Below, piece after piece: positions 24,458 to 33,630 of a DNA stretch of 42,330 nucleotides. The translations under genes and the position numbers were made by a program. Numbering within the stretch: the first letter of the stretch is position 1; each line of letters opens with the position of its first letter. The stretch spans positions 1 to 42,330 of the forward strand of contig JAICJP010000003.1 of the NCBI GenBank assembly GCA_025928375.1, given 5' to 3'. The notes under the pieces were generated by a model, which was not told the DNA's origin, ran no database searches, and was given only the letters and a program-made list of their open reading frames with translations. This DNA is from Candidatus Sulfotelmatobacter sp. (lineage in GTDB: Bacteria > Acidobacteriota > Terriglobia > Terriglobales > Acidobacteriaceae).

Positions 24458-26734
24458 TTGAACAAAACACTAAGCCAGCGTGGCTTGCGCTGTGGGGCGT
24501 TGCTTCTGTTGATGGCTGTCCCCTTGGTGCCGGCGCACGCCCGCACGCGGCACGGGCATTCTGAAGCCTGGGCCCGCGACCACTATGCCGCGGCCGACCG
24601 TATGCGCGAGGCGCTGAATGGACGTCCTCCCGGAGAGCGCAACCGCCGCGACTACCAGCGCGTTATCAACGCTTATCGCAACATCTACTATGGAGCGCCC
24701 ACTTCCGCTAAAGCGGATCCCAGCGCGGTAGCCGTAGCCGAGACGCTGGTGGAAATGGGCCGCCGCTTTGATGACAACTCCATCCTCAAGAAAGCCATCG
24801 CCCAGTACAAATTCCTCCGCCGCGAATATCCCGGCAGTAAGTACCGCTGCGACGCGCTGTTCACTATAGGCGAAATCTACAAGGATGACCTGAACGATCC
24901 CGAGCAGGCTCGTGCAGTATTCCAGGATTTCCTGAAACGTTATCCGCGCAACCGCCTCGCCGAAGATGCCGAGGAGGCGGTTGCCGAAATCGATCGCCAG
25001 GCTAAAGGCGCAAAAAAGGCCGACCCGAAGAAACAGTCCGCTGACGAAGAATCTGCGGCGCGGGATGAAACTGACCCCGGTGTGAAACCTACGGAAGACA
25101 ACTCGCGGGGTGACGCGAGTTTATTGCCTGGGGTCTCAGGCCATGCTTCCGAATCGCACGCACAACGCGTTGCGCGCGTGACTGCGATTCGCCACTGGTC
25201 TACCCCGGACTACACGCGGGTGGCGATTGATGTTGAAACCAACATCAAGTTCGGATCGCAACGCATCTCGCATCCGGACCGAATCTTCTTTGACCTACGC
25301 GACACGAAACTGGCCTCCACTTTGGTGGGCAAGAGTTTCGATGTGGACGATGGTTTTCTCAAGAAGATTCGGGTGGCTCAGTTCAAGCCGGGGCGCACGC
25401 GGGTCGTACTCGAAGTCGATGACTTGTCCGACTATGATGCTTTTCTGCTGCCGGAACCGTACCGGCTGATCATTGACATTCATGGGAAAAAGAGTCAGAG
25501 CGCCCGCCGGAAGCATTCCCGAGACGCGGAGATGAAAGAGGCTGCCGCCATGACGGCGGACGTCGAGGCGCCCCCCAGAGCGGGTTCGTCGAAAACTGAT
25601 AGCGACCGCGCCGACACGGCAACCGCCGGGGCGAATTCCGACCCGAGCAAATTGGCGGACAGAACGGCTGATGACCTCAAGGAAGACTTGCGCGCAGCCG
25701 CCGGGAAGGCACCCGTCACCACCCAGGATGTGAATGACGAAGCCACAATTCACCCGAAAGACGTTGCCGGCAAGAGCGGACTGCCCGATCTGCCGCGCAA
25801 GGTCAACACCAAGGCCGAGACCCCAGCGCCGACCAAAGTGATCGTAGACAATGATGACGAGGACGACACGACCGCAACGGCGGAGAAGCACAGTCCACTT
25901 GTGGCCCGCACCAAGTCCTCGCGCGCAGCTTCGAATCGCAAGGCCAGAGATTTCGATGCCCGCGAAGCCAAACCTACGGCGGGCGGTGACCGCTCCCTGA
26001 TCCGCGCGTTGGGCCTAAAGATCGGCAAAATCGTGATCGATCCCGGCCACGGAGGTCACGACACGGGAACCATCGGCCCGAACGGCCTGCGAGAGAAGGA
26101 CCTCGTCTTGGAAGTGGGACGTCGCCTGGGTAAGCTACTGGAAGCGCGACTGGGCGCCGAGGTGGTCTACACCCGCAAGGACGACACCTTCATCCCCCTG
26201 GAAACCCGTACCGCGATCGCTAACCAGCAGCGCGCGGATTTATTCATCTCGATTCACGCCAACTCCAGTCATGATCCGAACGCGCGCGGGGTTGAAACTT
26301 ATTATCTGAACTTCACATCCTCGCCGGAGGCACTGGAAGTCGCGGCTCGTGAGAATGCGGTTTCGGAAAAATCGATCTACGAACTGCAGGATCTGGTGAA
26401 GAAGATTGCGCTCAAAGAAAAGATTGAAGAGTCGCGCGAATTTGCAGCGGACATACAGGCTTCGCTGCACAGCGGACTGGCTACCAAGAGTCCGTCGATC
26501 CGCAATCGCGGAGTAAAGAAAGCGCCATTCATCGTCTTGATAGGCGCGAATATGCCCTCGATCCTGGCGGAAATCTCCTTTGTCTCAAACCCCTCTGACG
26601 AACACCGTCTGAAGACCAGCGAGTACCGGCAACGCATCGCAGAGTCCCTCTACCGCGGAATCGCCAAGTACGCCGATGGCCTCAGCGGCGTCAAGATGGC
26701 CAGCAAGATCGACAAAACCACTGGCAATAACTGA
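24458..26734 (+). CDS. N-acetylmuramoyl-L-alanine amidase with TPR-like and AMIN domains
   Basis: This 758-residue protein probably starts at TTG 24458, giving a signal peptide (LRCGALLLLMAVPLVPAHA). The domain order is: a YbgF/TPR-like helical region at about 100-180 (AIAQYKFLRREYPGSKY, ARAVFQDFLKRYPRNRL); an AMIN domain at about 240-345 (YTRVAIDVETNIKFGSQRIS, LIIDIHGK); a low-complexity linker; and Amidase_3 from about 520 (KIVIDPGHGGHDTGTIGP, ISIHANSS, SILAEISFVSNPSDE). The zinc His and Glu positions of AmiC-type enzymes are present. It cleaves the peptide stem from peptidoglycan. Family enzymes usually lack the N-terminal TPR-like part. It lies 85 nt after the lytic transglycosylase, so the two probably act together in wall remodelling. 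Confidence 0.92.
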   Translation: MNKTLSQRGLRCGALLLLMAVPLVPAHARTRHGHSEAWARDHYAAADRMREALNGRPPGERNRRDYQRVINAYRNIYYGAPTSAKADPSAVAVAETLVEMGRRFDDNSILKKAIAQYKFLRREYPGSKYRCDALFTIGEIYKDDLNDPEQARAVFQDFLKRYPRNRLAEDAEEAVAEIDRQAKGAKKADPKKQSADEESAARDETDPGVKPTEDNSRGDASLLPGVSGHASESHAQRVARVTAIRHWSTPDYTRVAIDVETNIKFGSQRISHPDRIFFDLRDTKLASTLVGKSFDVDDGFLKKIRVAQFKPGRTRVVLEVDDLSDYDAFLLPEPYRLIIDIHGKKSQSARRKHSRDAEMKEAAAMTADVEAPPRAGSSKTDSDRADTATAGANSDPSKLADRTADDLKEDLRAAAGKAPVTTQDVNDEATIHPKDVAGKSGLPDLPRKVNTKAETPAPTKVIVDNDDEDDTTATAEKHSPLVARTKSSRAASNRKARDFDAREAKPTAGGDRSLIRALGLKIGKIVIDPGHGGHDTGTIGPNGLREKDLVLEVGRRLGKLLEARLGAEVVYTRKDDTFIPLETRTAIANQQRADLFISIHANSSHDPNARGVETYYLNFTSSPEALEVAARENAVSEKSIYELQDLVKKIALKEKIEESREFAADIQASLHSGLATKSPSIRNRGVKKAPFIVLIGANMPSILAEISFVSNPSDEHRLKTSEYRQRIAESLYRGIAKYADGLSGVKMASKIDKTTGNN

Positions 26735-26752
26735 TCCAACCGATTTGTTGAA

Positions 26753-26851
26753 GTGAAGTGGACTCCGCGTGGATTCAATCGCATCAAGAGGCACAAAAGC
26801 AAACGCGAAAGCCGCAAGCAGCGCAAACTCAAGCGCCAACACCTGCTATAG
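26753..26851 (+). CDS. Candidate 32-residue highly basic peptide
   Basis: This is a short GTG-started ORF, too small for the ORF track, lying 18 nt after the amidase stop and in the same frame as it. About 17 of 32 residues are Lys, Arg or His, including RIKRHKSKR and RKQRKLKRQ. Arg is mostly CGC and Lys is mixed, which suits the GC-rich genome better than the alternative frames. The overall look recalls the tiny basic ribosomal proteins of the bS22/THX or AURKAIP1-like type, but I cannot show homology. There is no Shine-Dalgarno sequence before the GTG. It could instead be a former C-terminal tail of the amidase cut off by a TGA, or chance. Confidence 0.35.
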   Translation: MKWTPRGFNRIKRHKSKRESRKQRKLKRQHLL

Positions 26852-26972
26852 TCGGGTCAAAGATGCCTGTGAAAAGCGCCTCTAAATCTACATGATCTAC
26901 ATGCTTTGCCGGATTTCACAATCGCCAAGGCATGCATAAGGTGAACGCAAGCGTTCCAAGTAGTTCCGATCT

Positions 26973-28667
26973 ATGTCAGACGTCCCTTCTACGGTCCCCA
27001 CCCTTATAGCCTTGAGGCAACTTCTTCGAGGAAGATATCGGAGTCTGTTGCTCGTTGCGGTGGTACTTGCCGCATGCGCCTTTGTGATCACTCGCGGAAT
27101 TCACAACGGGGAATTTAATTTCAATACGGATGAAACCATTCACGCCAGCACGGGCCTGTACTTCGCTGACTTCCTGCGCGACCTGCCGCTGCGTCATCCG
27201 CTGCAGTACACCTTCCGCTACTACGCTCAGTATCCGGCGCTCGGCGTGTTGCACTGGCCACCCATCTTCCACATGTTCGAAGGACTGGCATTCTTGCTTT
27301 TTGGTTCCACGGTGGCGGTCGCTCGCGCAACCATCCTCATGTTCGCGCTGCTGGGGATCTACTTTCTGTTCCGGCTGGTGGAGTACGTAGAGAATCGGCT
27401 GGCGGCAATCATCGCCTCTCTTCTGTTCGCGTTTTTTCCCCTTACTCTCCTGTTCGAAAAAGTTGTAATGCTCGAGATTCCGGCGCTCTCGTTGGCGATA
27501 GGAGCGATCTATTTCTGGATTCGTTACCTGAAGGAAGAACGAAAGGCGGACATTTACCGCTTCGCTTTCTTTGCTTGCGCCGCATTATTGACCAAGCAGA
27601 CGGTGGCGTTTCTGATTCCGGTGTGTGTCCTGGCGGCCGTCCTGACGAAGCGGATGACGCAAATATTCCTGCAGAAGACCACCTGGTATGTGGCGGCCGT
27701 CTGCGGAGTGGTGCTGAGTCCATATTATCTGGCGCTGTCGCATTTCCACGGCGCGGCCTTGGCCAAGAGCGTGGAAGCTACTCATCCGATCACGCTGCTG
27801 CAGCGGGCGACTTTTTATTGGCGCGCTTTACCGGGACAGATCACATGGGTAGTACTGGCACTCAGTGTGCTGGGCATCGTGACGTATTGCGCCCGCAAGG
27901 AATGGGAAAAGCTGGCCTTCGCCATGGCTTGGATCTTAGGTTGTTATGTCACCCTGACGCCGATCGGATTCCAGGCGCCCAGATTCATTATCTACTGGCT
28001 GCCGGCGTGGGCTTGGCTCGCAGCGGTGCCGTTTACTGTGTCGCTGGGGCGGAAAGTCCCTCGAACCCTTCAGACGGCCGCCGCGATTGTGTTGCTGAGC
28101 GCCCAGGTGCTGTGGGCGCTATCGTATGAGCGCCCGAGTGTAACCGGCTATGGCTCTGCGGCGCGCCGCCTGGTGAGCATGGCAAAATCAGGTTACGTCC
28201 TTTTTGACGGACCGCTGCCGGGTAACTTCATTTTTTTTGTGCGGGCATCGGATCCCAGCCGCCGCATTGGTGTCTTGCGTAAAGCGCTCTATGTAACCAT
28301 GCTCATCAAAGACGAAGGAAGTGAGGAGCTAGTGCATGGCTTCGATGGCATCCGCAATGTGCTGGCAGCCGATGGCGTCCGCTACATCGTAGTTGCGGAA
28401 AACACGCCGACATCGTTTCCTGTGCAGCAAACGCTCCGCGACCTGCTTCACAAAGATCATCAGTTCCGCCTCCGGGCGGTTTTCCCGGTCAGGGGCTGTG
28501 ATCCAATACGGCCTGACACATTTCTTGCCATCTACGAGAATCTCGAGGCCGGCGGCGCAGCAGCACCCTACCTGCACGTCAAAATGCTGACCACCCGCCA
28601 GGACCTGGATGTTCCTTTGGGCACGCTAGGGCCGCCTCCGTACTCGTTCAATGTTTCCAGACGGTAG
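26973..28667 (+). CDS. GT39-like membrane glycosyltransferase (GT-C fold)
   Basis: This is a 564-residue polytopic membrane protein. An early helix (LLLVAVVLAACAFVIT) is followed by a periplasmic loop with the acidic pair FNTDETIHASTG, matching the DE motif used by GT-C enzymes of the ArnT/PMT family, then RHPLQYTFRYYAQYP and HWPPIFHMFEGLAF. About ten further helices follow, and a soluble C-terminal domain of about 170 residues (SYERPSVTGYGSAARRLV). Such enzymes transfer sugars from polyprenyl-phosphate donors to lipid or protein at the outer face of the membrane. The acceptor here is unknown. It lies downstream of the cell-wall amidase but is separated by 238 nt. Confidence 0.8.
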   Translation: MSDVPSTVPTLIALRQLLRGRYRSLLLVAVVLAACAFVITRGIHNGEFNFNTDETIHASTGLYFADFLRDLPLRHPLQYTFRYYAQYPALGVLHWPPIFHMFEGLAFLLFGSTVAVARATILMFALLGIYFLFRLVEYVENRLAAIIASLLFAFFPLTLLFEKVVMLEIPALSLAIGAIYFWIRYLKEERKADIYRFAFFACAALLTKQTVAFLIPVCVLAAVLTKRMTQIFLQKTTWYVAAVCGVVLSPYYLALSHFHGAALAKSVEATHPITLLQRATFYWRALPGQITWVVLALSVLGIVTYCARKEWEKLAFAMAWILGCYVTLTPIGFQAPRFIIYWLPAWAWLAAVPFTVSLGRKVPRTLQTAAAIVLLSAQVLWALSYERPSVTGYGSAARRLVSMAKSGYVLFDGPLPGNFIFFVRASDPSRRIGVLRKALYVTMLIKDEGSEELVHGFDGIRNVLAADGVRYIVVAENTPTSFPVQQTLRDLLHKDHQFRLRAVFPVRGCDPIRPDTFLAIYENLEAGGAAAPYLHVKMLTTRQDLDVPLGTLGPPPYSFNVSRR

Positions 28668-28836
28668 ATGTCCGAACTTTTCTATTCCACCCCGAAGGCG
28701 AAACGGTTCCAGACCAGGTTGGAATTAGGGCAGCCGAACGCGCAGCAATCTTGACCGTATTGGGCCTGATACGACTCGGACGAACAACCGCCTGGGTTCT
28801 TACACGTTCCGGGCTTGAAATCTTCTGATCGTCGCG

Positions 28837-28884
28837 AAAAAAATGCCCACTTCAACGTCGCAAAGCGCGAAGTTGAAGTGGGCA
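28837..28884 (-). terminator. Intrinsic terminator of the TonB receptor gene
   Basis: On the minus strand, 13 nt after the receptor stop, TGCCCACTTCAAC and GTTGAAGTGGGCA form a perfect 13-bp stem. The 15-nt loop can pair further through TCGC/GCGA. Seven T residues follow directly. This is a textbook Rho-independent terminator. Confidence 0.85.
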
Positions 28885-28897
28885 CCTTCACTTCGGG

Positions 28898-31800
28898 CTA
28901 GAAGGTATACCGCAGGCTGAACTGCATCGTCCTCGGGACCGCAAAGGTCTCTAGGCTGGTGAATGCTCCTACGTTACTGCTTGTCAGGTCGTTCACGGGC
29001 AGGCCACGGTTGACGTTGTTCAGGGCATTGAAGTTCTGCCAGGCGAACGCCAGTGCCTGGCGTTCCGTGATCTGGAAAGTCTTGCCCAACGACCAGTCCG
29101 CTTCAAAAAATCCCGGGCCGCGCAGGGAATTTCGCCCGGCGTTTCCCTCCCGGAAGGCATACGTTGGATCGCTTAGCACAGTTGCGATCGGAACATAGGC
29201 ACCAGGATTGAAACCCGCTCCCTGTGGGATATTGGCATGCGGATTCCCGGTCTCGAAAGCTTTCAACGGGAAATTGGAATTGAGCGAAGTAGTGGTGCCA
29301 TAGATTGGAGTGAATGAACGTCCGCTGTACGCGGTGGTCATGCCAGTGAACTGCCATCCACCCAGGATGAGACGTTCGGGCCGGTTCATATTAGTGAAGA
29401 ATTTGCGTCCGGGCCCGACGGGAATCTGGAGTACGTGGCCTAGAGAGAAGGCATGGGTGCGATCCCATCCCGATGGCCCGTAGTCGGCGCGGAGGTTGTA
29501 AGGGTTGAACTCGCGCGAATTGTCGCCGTAATTGTTATTGCGCGAATACGTGTATTGGCCGGTTAGAGAATACCAGGCCGACATGCGCTTCTCCGCCGAG
29601 ATCTGCAGGCTGTTGTAGTTCGAACTGAGATCGTTGGCGAAAGCGGTGATGTCCTGGGTGTAGCCAAAGGTCGAGAAATACGGGCGGTTGTTATTGGACA
29701 ATCCAGGGCCTGGAATGGGCGCATTGGCATTATAAAAGTCATACAGATGCCTTGCCTGGTTCCCCACGTACGCTACTTGCAAGCTGAAGTTCTTTCCTAA
29801 CTCGTGCTGAATCGCGACATTGTACATCTCTACGTAGGCGTTCTTGCGGTTCAGAGGGACCCCGGTTGCGCTAACATCCGTGGGAAGCGGAAGCAAACCA
29901 TTGGCAGGAACGGCAGGTGGAGTCGGCAACGGCGGTCCCTGCGACAAAGTGAAGGGCAAAGCAGTGCCAGTCGAGGCCGTGAGTGACTGCGCATAATCGA
30001 CCGGATAATTGTGGCTGATCTGGATGCTGAAGAAGTTGGGGAAGTAACTGCGGCCGTATCCCGCCCGCACCACGGTTTTCGGTGTCAGTTGGTAGGCAAT
30101 GCCGATGCGGGGCGCGAAGTTGTCTTTGCGGGTGTTGATGTTGGTATATCGGTCCACGCCGCCCAAACCTGCCACCATTAGCATTCCCGTTTGCAGATTG
30201 AAGTTGGCGCCATCGCCGCGGTGCGCGTAGGGGGCGGTATACAGTTCCCAGCGCAAGCCGAGCGAGAGCGTCAGCTTGGGAGTAACCCGCCAGCGGTCTT
30301 GCACGAACGCGAATACATCCTGTTCATATTCCTTGGGAATGCCCAGAAACTGGAAACGCTGGAAGGTGCTGGGGATGCCGAGCAGGAAAGATTCAAATGC
30401 GTCGCTGGTCGTGCCATACGGAGTCGCGACGCCGGAGTTAAACCCGAACACACCGCGTTGGCTGAAATCGCTGCTGGACCGATAGTTCACGACCCAGCGG
30501 TAATCACCGCCAAACTTGATCTCGTGCTTGCCGAGTTCTTTTGTAAGAACGGGCGAGAGTTGGTGTAGTTGCTCCAGTTCGTGAAGCGGCGCATTGGTAT
30601 TGACCGTAGTGCCGAACTGAAAACTGCTGGAGGGGAACCCAGCAACCGTGGTACCGCTCAGAGCGCTGCCGTTGAAGATGAAATTCGAGAGGCCGCTGGT
30701 ATTGGCAGTTCCGAGGTTAATCCCGGGAATGCCAACCGTGGTGGCGGTATTCGTCCCGTAGTCCACCGGCAGATTATCGATCTGGTAGCGGAAATAGCTG
30801 TAGCGGAGGTTGAGCAGCCATGAAGGGCCAAAGACGTGGTTCCAATTCACCGCGCCGTTATGATTTTGTCCGTGAGAGTTGCCGGGCCCGTAAAGGTTGG
30901 AGAAGCCGGGTCCGCCAAGAAGCCCGAAGATCGCCGGCGAGTCAATGGTGTCGCGGAACAGGTCGTAGCGAACGAACAAACGATTGTTGGGATTCAGGTT
31001 CCAGTCGACACGGGCATCGTACTGGTCCGAGTTGAATTTCACACTGCCCGTGCCAAGGTAAGTGTTGCTGCCAATATTGGGCAGCGGGATGCCCGCGAGG
31101 AGTTTGGAGGCTACTGGGCTGATGGCGCCGGCCGGAAGAACCGGGCCACCCAGTGCGGTCAGATCGCCGGTACGTTCGGCAGCCGTCGGTACAAATTCCT
31201 GGAAGCCGCCGCCCAGGCGTTCTCGTTGTCCCTGGTAGGTTCCGAAAAAGAATAACTTATCGCGGATGACGCGCCCGCCCACCGAACCTCCAAACTGGTT
31301 GAAGCGCAAGGGCTGCTGGCGAATGCTTTCGGTGTAGGGATCCCGCGCATTGAAGAAGTTATTGCGCAGGACCTCAAACAAGTCGCCGTGGAAATCATTG
31401 CTTCCCGACTTCGTTGTGTAGGAGACAAAAGAGCCCCCAGAGCGTCCGAACTCGGCGTCGTAGTTGCTCGTCGTAACCTTCATCTGGTCGAGGGAGTCGG
31501 GTGGAGGATTCACTACCTGAATGCCCAGGACGGCGTCCATATCATCAGCGCCATCGATCTGACGGTTGGTGAACCCGAACAACAAACCATTGGTGTTATT
31601 GGCCTGCCCGCCCTGGGGGTTCTCCGTACCGGCAATGTCATACGTGTTGCGTACGGTGCCGGGTGCGAGCAGCTCCAATTGCGTAACATTCTGGCTGATG
31701 GTTGGGATGTCGGTCAGCTCGCGGGAAGTCACCGTGGTGCTGATTTCGGCGCGATCCGTGACCAGAACCGGGGCCTGATCGGCAACGACTTGAACCGTCT

Positions 31801-32191
31801 GCGAGGCTTCGCCCAATTGCATCTGGACATTGATTCGCGTCTCCCGGTCTACATCCACCACGATGTTGTTCTGTTGAGTGGGCTGGAATCCGGTCGCAGA
31901 AACGATGACGTTATACGTGCCGTTCGCGAGTTGGGTGCGCGTGAACAGGCCCTCTGCATTGGTGTTAGTGGTAACTGAAGAATTATGTTGAGTGTCGGTG
32001 ATCTTTACCGTGGCGTTCGGAATCACGGCGCCGGTCGGATCGGTTACTTGACCGGTCAGGGTGCCAGAGGTGGCCTGCGACCAGGCAGTTGGGGCAGCGA
32101 ACGAAAGTAAAGCGGCGGTAACGACAAGGGCGGCACACCTCCACGGGCTGACCCGTGGGGCCATTGAAGAGCTATCTACAGCGCGCGTCAT
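28898..32191 (-). CDS. Oar-like TonB-dependent outer-membrane receptor
   Basis: This is a 1097-residue outer-membrane protein. ATG 32191 is preceded by GAGAGG; the track start at 32245 adds 18 residues without support. The signal peptide is ALVVTAALLSFAAPTAWSQ. A carboxypeptidase-regulatory-like domain follows (GTLTGQVTDPTGAVIPNATV, then TYNVIVSATGF), then a plug (LELLAPGTVRN, SGGSFVSYTTKSGSNDFHG) and a long beta-barrel ending in FSLRYTF, the terminal Phe expected for barrel assembly. Such giant receptors are numerous in Acidobacteriota and probably bind large or polymeric substrates. There is no SusD partner or TonB gene here, so the ligand is unknown. A strong intrinsic terminator lies just downstream. 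Confidence 0.93.
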   Translation of the reverse strand: MTRAVDSSSMAPRVSPWRCAALVVTAALLSFAAPTAWSQATSGTLTGQVTDPTGAVIPNATVKITDTQHNSSVTTNTNAEGLFTRTQLANGTYNVIVSATGFQPTQQNNIVVDVDRETRINVQMQLGEASQTVQVVADQAPVLVTDRAEISTTVTSRELTDIPTISQNVTQLELLAPGTVRNTYDIAGTENPQGGQANNTNGLLFGFTNRQIDGADDMDAVLGIQVVNPPPDSLDQMKVTTSNYDAEFGRSGGSFVSYTTKSGSNDFHGDLFEVLRNNFFNARDPYTESIRQQPLRFNQFGGSVGGRVIRDKLFFFGTYQGQRERLGGGFQEFVPTAAERTGDLTALGGPVLPAGAISPVASKLLAGIPLPNIGSNTYLGTGSVKFNSDQYDARVDWNLNPNNRLFVRYDLFRDTIDSPAIFGLLGGPGFSNLYGPGNSHGQNHNGAVNWNHVFGPSWLLNLRYSYFRYQIDNLPVDYGTNTATTVGIPGINLGTANTSGLSNFIFNGSALSGTTVAGFPSSSFQFGTTVNTNAPLHELEQLHQLSPVLTKELGKHEIKFGGDYRWVVNYRSSSDFSQRGVFGFNSGVATPYGTTSDAFESFLLGIPSTFQRFQFLGIPKEYEQDVFAFVQDRWRVTPKLTLSLGLRWELYTAPYAHRGDGANFNLQTGMLMVAGLGGVDRYTNINTRKDNFAPRIGIAYQLTPKTVVRAGYGRSYFPNFFSIQISHNYPVDYAQSLTASTGTALPFTLSQGPPLPTPPAVPANGLLPLPTDVSATGVPLNRKNAYVEMYNVAIQHELGKNFSLQVAYVGNQARHLYDFYNANAPIPGPGLSNNNRPYFSTFGYTQDITAFANDLSSNYNSLQISAEKRMSAWYSLTGQYTYSRNNNYGDNSREFNPYNLRADYGPSGWDRTHAFSLGHVLQIPVGPGRKFFTNMNRPERLILGGWQFTGMTTAYSGRSFTPIYGTTTSLNSNFPLKAFETGNPHANIPQGAGFNPGAYVPIATVLSDPTYAFREGNAGRNSLRGPGFFEADWSLGKTFQITERQALAFAWQNFNALNNVNRGLPVNDLTSSNVGAFTSLETFAVPRTMQFSLRYTF

Positions 32192-32260
32192 GAGTACCTC
32201 TCGGGGGTCTACAACAGGGGAGACCGTAATTTTTCGTGAGTGCAAGGTTAGATGTCAGGT

Positions 32261-32289
32261 AACGTAGTAGGGCTGCCGCCTTAACACAA
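32261..32289 (-). promoter_or_regulatory. Candidate promoter of the TonB receptor gene
   Basis: On the minus strand TTGTGT and TACGTT are 17 nt apart, with a predicted start near 32254 and a leader of about 60 nt before ATG 32191. The -10 is only a moderate match. Confidence 0.35.
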
Positions 32290-32397
32290 AGGACCTAACT
32301 TTTGGATTACGGGAAAACCATGGCAGGGCGTTCCCGAGTGCAGCTCGTATCCTACCGCGCAGGTGCTTGAGGGGCGCACTCCAGGCCCATCACGCCT

Positions 32398-32425
32398 TTG
32401 AGAGTTCCCTCGCTTCCGCTAAGAT
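32398..32425 (+). promoter_or_regulatory. Promoter of mqnC
   Basis: TTGAGA (32398-32403) and TAAGAT (32420-32425) are separated by 16 nt. Transcription would begin near 32432, just upstream of ATG 32451, which argues against the earlier start at 32367. Confidence 0.5.
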
Positions 32426-32450
32426 ATATAGTTCTGTGGAATTCGATCCC

Positions 32451-33497
32451 ATGCCCTTAACAAAACAGCAAGCGCTGGAGATGTTTGAGTCCGACGACCT
32501 GATTGGGATCGGCATGGAAGCCGATGCGGTGCGCCGCAAGCTGCATCCCGAGGGCGTCGTCACCTACATCATTGACCGCAACATCAATTACACCAACTTC
32601 TGCACGGAGTATTGCACTTTCTGCGCCTTTTACCGCCCGCTAAAAGGGCCAGCAGCCAAGGAAGGATACATTCTCGATTTCGACACCATCTACGAGAAGA
32701 TCGGCGAGACGGTGGAACTCGGCGGCACTGGCGTGCTGATGCAGGGCGGTCTGCATCCGGACCTGAAGATCGACTGGCACGAGAAGATGCTGCGCGGGAT
32801 CAAGGAACGGTTCCCCAGGATTCATCTGCATTGCTACTCGGCCTCGGAGATCATCGCGATCGCTGAGTACAGCGCACTCAGCATTCGTGACACCATTTTG
32901 CGATTGCGGGATGCGGGGCTGGATTCGATCCCGGGTGGCGGCGCCGAAATCTTGGATGACGAAGTGCGGTACAAGATCGCGCGGCTGAAGTGCCTGACCG
33001 AAGACTGGATCAACGTGCATCGCACGGCGCATCAGATCGGAATGCGCACCACCGCGACTATGATGTTCGGCGTGGGAGAAAAGTACGAGCATCGCATCAA
33101 TCATTTTCAAAAACTTTATGAGCTGCAGGAAGAAACGGGTGGCTTTACCGCCTTCATCCCCTGGAGTTTTCAGCCGGCAAACACGGCGCTTGGCGGACGG
33201 CATTGGGATGAAGCGACCGCCGTGGAGTATTTGAAAGTGTTGGCGATCTCGCGGATTTATCTTTCCAACTTTCTTAACGTGCAATCCAGTTGGGTCACGC
33301 AGGGATTGAAAGTCTGCCAGATGGGGTTGCGGTTTGGCGGGAATGACGTTGGGTCGGTGATGTTGGAAGAAAATGTGGTGCGTGCCGCGGGCGTGACGAA
33401 TTGCACGACGGAAGAAGAGTTGCGGCGCATCATTCGCGATGCCGGGTTCCGTCCTGCGCAGAGAGACACTTTGTACCGGCAGTATTTTCTAAATTAG
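32451..33497 (+). CDS. mqnC: Cyclic dehypoxanthine futalosine synthase (MqnC)
   Basis: This 348-residue radical SAM enzyme of the futalosine route to menaquinone cyclises dehypoxanthine futalosine. The iron-sulfur motif is CTEYCTFC (Cys51, 55, 58), preceded by RNINYTNF, a pattern shared by MqnC, MqnE and the CofG/CofH enzymes. GILMQGG-type sequence (GVLMQGGLHPDLKIDW), SIPGGGAEIL and MMFGVGEKYEHR identify the family, and FIPWSFQPANT fits MqnC. I use ATG 32451 rather than the track's 32367 because a promoter (TTGAGA-16-TAAGAT) lies between them. No other mqn genes are in the window. The organism therefore probably makes menaquinone by this route. Confidence 0.92.
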   Translation: MPLTKQQALEMFESDDLIGIGMEADAVRRKLHPEGVVTYIIDRNINYTNFCTEYCTFCAFYRPLKGPAAKEGYILDFDTIYEKIGETVELGGTGVLMQGGLHPDLKIDWHEKMLRGIKERFPRIHLHCYSASEIIAIAEYSALSIRDTILRLRDAGLDSIPGGGAEILDDEVRYKIARLKCLTEDWINVHRTAHQIGMRTTATMMFGVGEKYEHRINHFQKLYELQEETGGFTAFIPWSFQPANTALGGRHWDEATAVEYLKVLAISRIYLSNFLNVQSSWVTQGLKVCQMGLRFGGNDVGSVMLEENVVRAAGVTNCTTEEELRRIIRDAGFRPAQRDTLYRQYFLN

Positions 33498-33630
33498 GCA
33501 TTTTCAGCGACCGGAACTGAAGCCGCCGCCGGTCTCATCTTGTAACGTGGTCAAGGCCCGCTCTACGGTCTCCGTTTGCGGCAAGCCAGGGTAGAAGCGC
33601 ACGGGCGGCCTCGATTATGATGATTTTGTT

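Noticed and set aside
28682-28891. 69-residue ORF on the minus strand as a complete gene
   Set aside because: Its start and first ~17 codons lie inside the intrinsic terminator hairpin and T-tract of the receptor gene, so it is unlikely to be expressed as drawn. Only the Cys-rich end is kept, as a finding.
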